NCBI RefSeq assembly: GCF_050947875.1
Contig: NC_134573.1
Location: forward strand, 71,301,315 to 71,365,314
Origin: Dermacentor variabilis
Taxonomy: Eukaryota > Arthropoda > Arachnida > Ixodida > Ixodidae
Length of the DNA: 64,000 nucleotides
Direction of reading: 5' to 3'
Shown here: positions 12,801 through 24,800 of the stretch, piece by piece
How the letters are laid out: each line of letters starts with the position of its first letter
Position numbering within the stretch: position 1 is the first letter of the stretch
Position numbers and translations under genes: made by a program
The notes under the pieces: model-generated
Seen by the model: only the letters and a program-made list of their open reading frames with translations
Databases searched by the model: none
Told to the model about the DNA's origin: nothing

Positions 12801-15800
12801 AGACAAAAATATTGACTCGCCATCCCGACCTTGCGAAAGTGGATGGCCAGTTAAGCTGTTAGAAAACCACTCGAATGCCGTCGATGGGGATATGAAATGC
12901 TTCATTGTTCTGCCTAGCCTTAGCCTGACACCCTTGTTGAGCTTTACAATTTTGCACTCTTCGACACTCATCGTATTCACAATGTTCTTCGGGAGTCTTA
13001 ACTTTGTGTGGTCTACCCATAGCAGTCTTGCAATGAACTGAATGAGTTGCTAGACAGGTCTCCCTTTTATATGTGAACTTTGGTGACGTCACTCACTGAT
13101 CCGTATGCTACCATTGCCCCTTTGCCACCACAGCAGCTTACGCAACCGTAATCTTTACGGGAAACACACACGTGGAGAAGGAGTGTGCCTCGCATTGTTC
13201 ACAGGTGCTTGATCATCCATCGCACGGTTTTCATGCTTGTTTTGTGATTTTCTTTATTGAAATTAATATTGAGCTATGTGCTACACGCCTGATTCCAAAG
13301 GAGACAAGCACTTCTTTTTTGTTACTCACGGACACAACAAATTGCGACCGACTAGAGGCTAACAGCTTAGCTTTAATAAACAAACAAACAAATAAATAAA
13401 TAAATAAAAAGATCTGGTCCAGTAGAACTGCCGAATGAAAGCCTACTAATGTAGGTGTGCTCACTCTTATGTGATGTGCCTCCATCGACAAGGCATGCGC
13501 TCTTTGCGATGATAAAGAATTTGTTTTTTCAAACAATAGGCTGCAATCACGCAGTCTACAATGCACTGCAACAAAATGACTAAGCAAGTTTTGAGCCAAT
13601 GACCTCAAAAGAATAGCAATTGATCGATATAGCAACTAACCATATTTCTGAAGTGATGTTTATTTAACGCACGCAGTAGTAATTCTGAGACCTTTAATGC
13701 TTCACTTACATGCACATACTCCAATATTGTTCCACTTTGCTATGGTACTCCCTTAGTACTGTCGTCCACGAGCATTGAAGAATGATGACAACTGTATGAT
13801 GCCGACGCAGTGATGGTGGAATGATAAAGAAAGAATCATACCAATGGAACGAAAAAGGCGCAAATGGACAATGACATGATGATAATGAGATATTGATTCT
13901 TAGATTATGACAATGGTATAATGACGACAATGTGACGATGCCATAGGGACAAAGAGATGAGGACGACTTTATGACGATGAAGGTACGATGACACCGGATG
14001 AAGCGAGAATGACGACGATGGTATAACAATGGATACATTGCAGCATCTTTATGAAGATGGCACAATGATGACAATTACATGACAACAGTGCCATAATCAA
14101 GAATGAATGATGACAGCATTACGATAGAATGATGAACAAGGAATGCCATCGACGACGGTGGTAGGATGATGACTGCATGATGACAACTGGATAACATACT
14201 GAAGCAATGACAGCGGCATGACAATGACGGCATGAAGAGAGTTGGATGCCGAAGTTACAGTAATGGCGACGAAAAACTAAGATGGCATCCCGAAGGCGGT
14301 ATGACGACAAATGCACAATGATGCAGTGACGACGATGGCATGACAATGCGATGAGAACAATGGGATGATGAATGTATGATGACAATGAAGGAACTATGAC
14401 TGTATGAGAGCTCTATGATGATGATGGCGTGACAATGGCATGAATAAAGTCGGATGACAAAGCAGGAGTGATGATGATGATGATGGCATTACGACGATTT
14501 CATGATAGCAACTGTCTGACAGTGACGCCATCACAGGGGTTGCATAACCACAACTGAATACAGACAATAGGATTACAACAAAATGACGAAGAAAGAATGA
14601 CAATGGAATGACGTTAATGAAGTTATGACAATGATAAACCGACATTGTGACAATGAGATGATGACAACAGCGTGACGAGGATGCAACAAGCATGATGGCA
14701 TCAAGAAATTGAACACATATGTAGCGACTGAGGCTATAAGACAACTTGGACCACTGTGTTGTGGTAGAAGGTGTGAGGACGACAGCATGATGAGAGTCTG
14801 ATCGCGAAGCTGGAATGATGACAACGGAACGACCACTATGACATCATTATGGCAGTGTGACAACGAAGGCATGACAAGTGTTAGATGACAAAGCTGGAAT
14901 GATGCGACCACGATGGCATCAAGACCACATGCCCATACACAGTGGCCCAAGCTGGTAGACCCCTTAGGCCACTGGGCCGGGTAGAAGGCGCGACGACAAT
15001 GGCGCAATGATGGTAAGCTTACGAAGCTGGAATGATGGCAACGGAACGACCACATTGGCATCACGACAAGGTGCACATACCTAGTGGCCCAAGTAGGTAG
15101 ACATCTTGTGTCACTGGGTCGGCATAAGAGGTTAGTTAGATAGGCTCAAAATGGCTGAAGCAGACAAAGAGTGCTGTTCACAATAAGAAAATCTATATAA
15201 TCCCAAAGTTAGGACAAGTATGCCTTGTCATGGAGGCATCCCATAAAAAATGAGCACGTCTGCATTAGTCTGCCTTCAGCTGTCCTTCATGAAAAAGTTG
15301 TGCATCTTGCCTGTCGAAAATGTAATCCATGCCTTGTACTTTGCTGTTTGTCTTTTCCTGTCTTTTTTTTTTGCTTTAATTCCAACTCACATCGTATGTG
15401 TGTGATTTCCTGTTGTGAAGCCACTGTTCTTCCAAAATAAAATTTAGTTACGAGTCAGCGCTTGTTTAAGCCATTTTCCATTGTCTTCACTGTTGAATCT
15501 ATTGTAAAAACTGCTCTAAGCAGAACAGGCAACATAAATAGAAAAAAACATGGTTGCATGAGAAAAAAAATTATGAGCATCTATTCATACAGTGTGTCAG
15601 AGAGTTCAGTTAGGTTATTCGAAATGAATGCAGAATGCAAGAAGGGAAGCTTACACATATTAGTTCTGGTAAAATATGTGGTTAGAAAGTGCGTTAGGTA
15701 ATGGCGCATAGGTCTTGTTGACAATAGGGAGAGGTACAATGCATGATCAGTTGCCGAGTTGGTTAAGCACGGGAAAAAATTTAGGCAACATTTTCTTTTT

Positions 15801-18800
15801 GCCAATTCCGGCAGTTTAATGTTAGTATTCATGGGTTCATAGGAGACCCACACGTTTAATAGTCTCTCAGACATGTTCTATCTCAAGAAGAAAGTTATGC
15901 ACTGCTAGATCACTGACCATGTGCTGTTACGGGCAACTATCTCACTCGGACAGGCCGCCAATGGAATATGAACCTGGCAATGTCTAACGCTAGAACGTTA
16001 TCTAGTGAAGCAAGTCTAGAGGTGCTATTGCAGGAATTAGAGGACAGTAAATGAGATATAATAGGGCTCAGTGAAGTTCCAAAAGAAGCATATACAGGGC
16101 TAAAAAGCGGGCACGTCCTGTGCTACCAGGGCTTAGCGGAGAGACGAGAACTAGGAGTCGGATTCTTGATTCATAAGAATATAGCTGGTAACATACAGGA
16201 ATTCTATAGCATTAACGAGAGGGTGACAGGTCTGGTAGTGAAACTTAATAAGAGGTAGAAAATGAAGGTTGTACAGGTCTACGCCCCTACATCCAGTCAT
16301 GATGACCAGGAAGTCAAAAGCTTCTATGAAGACGTGGAAGCGGTGATGGGTAGAGTGAAAACAAAATACACTATACTGATGGGAGACTTCAATGCCAAGG
16401 TAGGCAAGAAGCAGGCTGGAGACAAGGCAGTGGGGGAATATGGCATAGGCACTTGGAATAGCAGGGGAGAGTTATTAGTAGAGTTTGCGGAACAGAATAA
16501 TATGCGGATAATGAATACCTTCTTCCGCAAGCAGTATAGCTGAAAGTGGACGTGGAGGAGCCTGAACGGCGAGACTAGAAATGAAATAGACTTCATACTC
16601 TGCGCTAATCCTGGCATCTTACAAGATGTGGACATGCTCAGCAAGGTGCGCTGCAGTGACCATAGGATGGTAAGAACTCGAATTAGCCTAGACCTGAGGA
16701 GGGAACAGAAGAAACTGGTACATATGAAGCCGATCAATGAGTTAGTGGTGAGAGGAAAAATAGAGGAATTCCAGGTCAAGCTACAGAACAGGTACTCGGT
16801 TTTAACTCAGGAAGGGGACTTTAGTGTTGAAGCAATGAACGACAATCTTGTGGGCATCATTAAGGAGTGTGCAATAGAAGTCGGTGGTAACTCCGTTAGG
16901 ATACCAGTAAGCTATCGCAGGAGACGAAAGATCTGATCAAGAAACGCCAATGTATGAAAGCCTCTAACCCTACAGCTAGAATAGAACTGGCAGAACTTTC
17001 GAAGTTAATCAACAAGCGTAAGACAGATGACATAAGAAAGTATAATATGGATAGAATTGAACATGCTCTCAGGAACAGAGGACGCCTAAAAGCAGTGAAG
17101 AAGAAACAAGGAATTGGCAAGAATCAGATGTATGCGTTAAGAGACCAAAACCGGCAATATCATTACTAATATGGATGAGATAGTTCAAGTGGCTGAGGAG
17201 TTCTATAGAGATTTATAAAGTACCAGTGGCACCCACGACGATAATGGAAGAGAGAATAGAGGAATTCGAAATCCTACAGGTAACGCAGGAAGAAGTAAAG
17301 AAAGCCTTGGGAGCTATGCAAAGGGGGAAGGCAGCTGGGGAGGATCAGGTAACAGCAGATTTGTTGAAGGATGGTGGACAGATTGTTCTAGAGAAACTGG
17401 CCACCCTGTATACGCAATGCCTCATGATCTCGAGCGTACTGGAATCTTGGAAGAACGCTAACATAATCCTAATCCATAAGAAAGGTGACGCCAAAGACTT
17501 GAAAAATTATAGACCGATCAGCTTACTGTCAGTTGCCTACAAACTATTTACTAAGGTAATCGCAAATAGAATCAGGAACACCTTAGACTTCTGTCAAGCA
17601 AAGGGCCAGGCAGGATTACGTAAAGGCTACTCAACAATAGACCATATTCACACTATCAATCAGGTGATAGAGAAATGTGCGGAATATAACCAACCCTTAT
17701 ATATAGCTTTCATTGATTATGAGAAAGCATTTGATTCTGCCGAAACTTCAGCAGTCATGGAGGCATTACGGAATCGGTGTAGACGAGCCGTATGTAAAAA
17801 TACTCAAAGATAGCTATAGCGGCTCCACAGCCATCGTAGTCCTCCACAAAGAAAGCAACAAAATCCCAATAAAGAAAGGCGTCAGGCAGGGAGATACGAT
17901 CTCTCCAATGCTATTCACAGCGTGTTTACAGGAGGTATTCAGAGACCTGGATTGGGAAGAATTGGGGATAAAAGTTCATGAAGAATACCTTAGTAACTTG
18001 CGATTCGCTGATGATATTGCCTTGCTTAGTAATTCAGGAGACCAATTGCAATACATGCTCGCTGACCTGGAGAGGCAAAGCAGAAGGGTTGGTCTAAAAA
18101 TTAATCTGCAGAAAACTAAAGTAATGTTTAACAGTCTCGGAAGAGAACAGCAGTTTACGATAGGTAGCGAGACACTGGAAGTGGTAAGGTAATACATCTA
18201 CTTAGGGCAGGTAGTGACCGCGGATCCGGATCATGAGTTGGAAATAATCGGAAGAATAAGAATGGGCTGGGGTGCGTTTGGCAGACATTCTCAGATCATG
18301 AACAGCAGGTTGCCATTATCCCTCAAGAGAAAAGTGTATAATAGCTGTGTCTTACCAGTACTCACCTATGGGGCAGAAACCTGGAGGCTTACGAAAAGGG
18401 TTCTACTTAAATTGAGGACGACATAACGAGCTATGGAAAGAAGAATGATGGGTGTAACGTTAAGGGATAAGAAAAGAGCAGATTGTGTGAGGGAACAAAT
18501 GCGAGGTAATGACATCTTAGTTGAAATCAAGAAAAAGAAATGGGCATGGGCGGGACATGTAATGAGGAGGGAAGATAACCGATGGTCATTAAGGGTTACG
18601 GACTGGATTCCAACGGAAGGCAGGCGTAGCAGGTGGCGGTAGAAAGTTAGGTGGGCGGATGAGATTAAGAAGCTTGCACGGACGACATGGCAACAATTAG
18701 TACATGACCGGGGTTGTTGGAGAACTATAGGAGAGGCCTTTGTCCTGCAGTGGGCGTAACCAGGCTGATGATGATCTCACCCCGCTTTCACTAGATGGCA

Positions 18801-21800
18801 GCACCTACAATGACAGTTCCTCGTCACGACTTTTGTCTGCGTCAGAATTCATGAACAGTTCATAATTTTACTTATCACAGTGTGAAGAAAACCAACATGT
18901 CGAGCTGCCATGGCTGCCCCGTTGTATCAAAGCAACAGAGCACTTGTACATGTGCTCCAGCTAAACCGCCAGAAATATAAACTACAAGCTCTGTGTGCTT
19001 AGCTGGGTGGCATAGTGCGTACTGGAATAGTGGAACAGTGCATGGCACAGTGCCTACTTGCCAACCTGGCAACATCAAAATTAGCGAAATACCGTGGCCA
19101 TGACATGAAAGGGGAACGAGGCGGAAAGGAAATATGCATTTTTTTAAACCATGCTGTGAGCGCTCGCCTTTTGAGGGATACATATGCACATTATAAACAA
19201 TTTAACTTTATAGCAGCAGCTAACTTGGAACAGCACAGAATGAGAAAACAGCTTTTATAGATTTCAGCGACCTTCTTTAATGACTATTGAGTCGCTAATC
19301 ACTTCTTTCAGTGTCCTCTGCATACAGCAAGAACCCTGCTTGCATCCTTTCATCATCAGAAGACTTCCAACATAAGAATAAAAGGCTGACAAGCGAAACC
19401 TTCTTTGCAAATATATTTTTCATAAATATTGATGCAACATTTGCAAATAGCAGAACAATCCCAAATTCGTCAACTCCACAAAAAATTCAGGAGAATTGGC
19501 AGGTATGCTCAATGGGTCCGCAATGTTCTACTTGTACGTGTTGAGTTGGGTGAGGCAAGGACTGTGCTCATAACATAAAACGAGTACCTGTACTTGGGAC
19601 TAGTGAGGAGTGTATGGGGGCTGGTTCCCAAGTTATTCGGGGAGTGCCAGTGCAAGGGGTGAATAATCCAGAGAATCTCATTATTATAACTCACCGCACA
19701 GACATCTTCAGTGCCCTTAGAGGAGTATTGACAGAAAGCATATGTCGTTTTTAACACTTTATTGGATTGCTGTTGACCCAACAAATTGCGCTATGGAGCC
19801 TTCATTCCCCGTAGAGCGCAGCAAGTAATTAATTACATTACCTTTTAATGCGACTAGTTCAAAACAAGTGCCAAGTGCAGTGCAGCTCTGGATGTGAAAA
19901 AGAAGACTTGTCACATCACTGAAATCTGTTGTGGCAGTCTCATGGTAACAGACACCACAGATACATAGGCACACACTACGGCCAAGCTGCTGAAAGCCAA
20001 GTTCATTCAGCAATCAATGGGAGAAAAGATAGTGAAAAGTGAAGTGGAAACGTCTATTTGGCAGCTTTTGGCAATGCGGTCACTGCATGGCCTTCAAAAA
20101 CCGCAGCAGGCTGAACGGCCTGCTCTTAAGTTGTTTGAGATATCATGTGACTATTACCTCCGCTTTCGGTGATGCGATGACCCTCCTTGACTTGAGCATC
20201 CTTTTTCACTGTCCAAAGCTATGCTGCACTTGACGCATGTTATGAATAGGTCAAACAAGGGGCACTGTAATTATATGTGGAACTCTCGAGGAACTGAGGC
20301 TTTGTACATTAATTACAGCCATGCGTCATCAGGGAGGCAGTGGTCAAATATTGCAGTTCTCTAAGGAGGCCAATTCCTGTTACGGTGACAGAATGTTTTG
20401 TTGAAGCTCAGTGGGCCTTCCTAATTTGCTGCACCTGAAGAGAGAGAGAGCAAATGATAAATGAAAGGCAGGGAGCTTAACCAGGACTGAGCCCAGATGG
20501 CTACCCTACACTAGGGAGAGGGAAAAAGGGAGGGAAAGATTAAAAGAGAAAGTCCACTGGGGATATCAACTGGTCACTCAGTCCTAGTCAGAGACAGTGA
20601 CTCAATCCAGCAGATTTCAAATATCGCAGCAGCGCTTTTGTGGCCTTATTTAGCTGCGATATGCGAGGCCATGGTCCCAAGATTTTGTTCAATGTGAACG
20701 GTTTTCTATCCAACTATTTTAGGGCTGTGCAGAAGTCATGTCTTTCATATTCAAAATATGGGCAGTAGCAGAGGTGTTCATTGTTTCCTCATTTCGTGGA
20801 AGCCCAGGCAACAGTCGCAGTTGCATAAATGGGTCGAGGGAATGCAATCGATGTTGAGTGAATTCAAGTGTGTGCCACTTCTCCAATGTCATACGACGCG
20901 CTAGCTTGCTGAAGTGTTGGGCTGTGTCAGTCCGCAATAAAGCTAAAGAAACAAGGGTTGCTTCATGTGCTTTCCTAGCAGCTTCGTCAACGAGGTCGTT
21001 GGACCTGAAGCAGTACAGCACTACTGGTTCTCTGCAATACTTTCTCAGCAATTTCAGGTGCCACTCCAAGCCTGAAAATGCAGTGGCCTGGACAAGGTTC
21101 TGAGCTTGGGACCTTGAGCTAAAACATGATGCTCCACCTCTAGTCCGCTCACCACTGATGATGATGATGACTTTTTTCAAACTGCTACCAGTTAATATTT
21201 ACCATCAGTTACAAATTTCCTGCCTTGCGAAAATTATGACATACTGTGCCAACATGGCAGGAGCCCACGTTATGAAGTACAATCCCAGTCTTTAGGGAAT
21301 TTTTTAATACTTATATTTGAAATAGAATTTGAAAGTCTTCCAAATGTGTTCAAGAACAAAAATGTTCCAAAATTTGTTTTTTTTACCACCAAAAATGCAC
21401 TAAATATGTCTGGCTTGTCAAGAGGCATGACCCGCAACAATTTTACGCACATGCAGCCAAAAGCAGTTTTATAGGCCTTACAACTAGGTCTAGGAATTAA
21501 AATGTTTAGGAATTTATACTCTGAGAATCAAAAACACCTCAATTTTCATTATTGTGTTTGTCCTCATCATGTAGATATGGCCAGACTTTGGCAAAAATCA
21601 AAGCACTTCGCTTGAAAAAAAAAAAAAGCCCAAGGGGGTACACCAAAAGCACGCAAGCATATACCATACGTACAAAAATAGGATGAAGCACCTAAATTCA
21701 TAGTTCCTGAAATATGTGTATTATGGCATAAAAGATGTGTGTTATGTGTTATGGCTGTTACAACTCGTGATCAGAGTGCAAGAACAGGAAGCACTTATCT

Positions 21801-24800
21801 TCATAAAAACAAACAATGAAATATTGGAATGATCCCTTGATAAAATTATGGCACTGAGGTTCTGCTTCACTGGCCCTCTATATAATTTTTTTTTCACAAC
21901 CTGGCTGTATGTATAGCAATATATTCCTATACAATTTATGTATCATCATCATCAGCCTATTTTATGTCCATGCAGAACAAAGGACTCTCACAGCAATCTC
22001 CAATTTCTCCTGTCTTGCACCAGCTGACCCCATCTCATGCCTGCAAATTTTCCATTATCATCAAACCACCTAATTCTCTGGCATTCTTGGCTGCACTCCC
22101 CGTCCCTTGACACAGATTCTGTAACTTTATTTAATAGAGCACCATTTATCTGCCCTACGCTTTGCATGGCCGGCCAAACTCCACTTCTTCCTCTTTACTG
22201 CAACTGGAATATTGGTTGCCACCTTTTGCCCTCTAAATTGTGTGTGTGGTACGCTAAATGTGCAATACTAAGTCTGAATAGCGAGGTTTGGAACGCTTCC
22301 TGCCCAGAATGGAAAGGGGGCAGATGGATTAGTGCAATGGTAATATGTGATGAAGTGGTTCTTTTATGTACTTCGGCAGGTTGAGTGAGTAACAGTGTGG
22401 ACACATCGTCCCGCATGCAATGTTTTACTTTTTGCATCACAGATTTTCACCGAATTATCACCGTTACGAGTTTATCACTCGCTGCACGGGCCCCTACTGC
22501 GCCTGAAATTTCCTGAATGTACTTGCCCATTGTGTAGTGAAACAGACTTGCCTAATCAGAATGCACACATGACCCGGAATAGTGTTTCAAATTCTTGAAC
22601 GTACACGAGCACCAGCGATTATTCTGGAATGTACTGACACATTTATAAATAGCATAAGGACTTGACCCGTGAATTCAGACTCGATGACCAACTACTGCAC
22701 TTGCCACTACCCTAGCGATTCAAGCGCTGCTTGTCTTTAGGAGCCCAAGTTAGCCCAATAAAGAGTTAAATTATTAACACACACACTTTATGAAAAGTTT
22801 TCACCCTTTGGGGTCTATTTTCTCCCCAAACAATGATTGCAATCTATTGTGCATGCCTGTGCAATCAGTACTTACAGGTCACATACTGCATGCGCATTAT
22901 CAGCATGACAGAGCATTCTTGACAAGAAAGTAGCAAGCGCAGAGTTTTCAAGAAAGGAAAAGCAAGCAAGACAGACGATGATGCGGGGACAGGATAAACC
23001 CCAAAGAGTGTAATCTTTTTTAGAGTGCACTTTTGGCAATGTTTTGCTTTATAAGGATGGACTGATGGTGGTTTTGGTGCTTCATTGTCACTACAATGTG
23101 ACAATATGGAATTAAACCAGCAGGCGAGGACAGTGATTAGGCATTTTTTTTTTCTTAAAGCAATGAAATTTACAGTAAATTACATGATAATATGAGTGAA
23201 CAAAGTCCTTTATACAGTAAGTCAAGGAGCTGGCTGCGGACTTCAGGAGAGGGAGAGTATCAACAAAACACGAAGCATTCAGGACTATTGAAAACTGCAA
23301 TTATGATCGCAAATGTTGATTTTGGGTGTGTTCAGAAAGGTAAGTCACAAGAAGTCCCGACTATTCTCTTCGATTTCAACAAAATTTCTACATGAGATAT
23401 CAAAATCCCTCCATACATTGGAACCAACCTTACTCTTGAGCACAAGCCTCTGTTTCAGAATGAAAAAAGCTGAATTGTGACTAGGCGGCAAATGCAACTT
23501 GTGCAACTACACAACATTCAGACTTTAAGAAACTATCTCTATAGGCTAACAATGAAAGGGCATTCCGATACACCAGTAGTTAAAGGAATCCATAACTACT
23601 GTTGTAAAACAACAGATGGGCACATTACAGCAATTAAAAAAAAATGAAATTGAGTGAGTTGCTTTTAGACAGGAGCCTTCCGCAGCAAAAAAAAGGACTA
23701 ACAACAATAGAGGCCCATACAGGAGTCTCCATTCCTCTCGAAACAGCCAAGCACGGCAACTGGCCATTTGAGATTTGTTCAGCTGGAACATCATGCTGGC
23801 CGCCTCCGTCCTACTATTTCCTGGACACTCTTGCATTCAAGCGTGCCCCTTCTCCTGCGGTGGAATCTGCACTTTCCCTGCTCACTGGACCTTGCTCCCT
23901 TCTACTCTGAGAAAGCAGAAAGCCCAGTGGGAGTAAAAGAAGAATAATACATCCTGCTATCAAATCGTGCACGCACGCATCTCCAGATGTGCGTAAACAG
24001 CTGACTCAAACGGACCAAGGATGGATGTAACATGGAAGTATGCTTAGCTGGCTGCGTAATGTACATGTCTTTGGTTGGTGCTGATGCGAGTGGAATATGC
24101 TGCAAGACTGCTTTCTGATAAGGAGTGTGTGACACGGTGTAGACTGTGAGGATACTCCCCATAAATGCTGCCAGATGAATGGCGTGGCTACTCCTGGAGG
24201 CTACTCCTGAGGCTACCCAATGACTGCAGGATATCACGACCTGTAAGTGCTAGAAATTTCCTTGGATGATATTTTACACAAGCCTGATACCACTGATGCA
24301 CACATACAAATAACGATTACAGAAACATCAACTGAAAAAAAAAGCGCCGTTCAGTTTAATTACAACCATCTACTTTTTAGTCACCAATAGAACGAGGCGC
24401 TTTTGCAAAAGTATTAAGAAAGTTACTCGCCTTACTAACAATCGCAAGTTTCGCGCGATCATTCGCTCAAGTTACCGCTAAAACTGGCCCATTATTATTT
24501 TTACTTTTCTTCCTTTCATAAGACCCTACTTCTGGAAATAAAAGTAAAACCTTCAAACTGAGCCATAGCTGCCAGCGGTAAGTAGTTTAGTTTGGATAAC
24601 GAAAATGTGTGAGCATAGCAAAATTTGACCGTAGTTCTAGCACAAAGAACTAATGATGGTGGAAAAACAAACGCTTGGTTCGTTAACACACACAGATTGG
24701 GGTGGGTTCGTTCCTCGAACGAAAAGGATCTTCTATGGAATCCCGGCGCGCAGAAATCTGCCGGCAATGAATTACTCCGACCCATATGCGTTTTATAAGG

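Larger units (their letters stand above)
15905..18777 (+). mobile_element. RTE-type LINE, near complete coding part, decayed
   Basis: APE endonuclease, then reverse transcriptase, then an RTE-like C-terminal region (MERRMMGVTLRDKKRAD, WAWAGHVMRREDNRW, KVRWADEIKKLARTTWQQ), ending at GTGGGCGTAACCAGGCTGAT and a short (GAT)n tail. Antisense 3' fragments of the same family lie at 851-1062 and 21943-22215. It lies in RCAN intron 1, antisense to the gene. Confidence 0.85.

Noticed and set aside
13706..15076. Long minus-strand open frames rich in Ser/His/Cys, up to 167 residues
   Set aside because: They are translations of the ATGACGATG minisatellite, with no domain and with stops wherever the repeat drifts.
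23902..24237. A 111-residue minus-strand frame as an alternative RCAN first exon
   Set aside because: No resemblance to RCAN N-termini and no convincing donor in the right phase.
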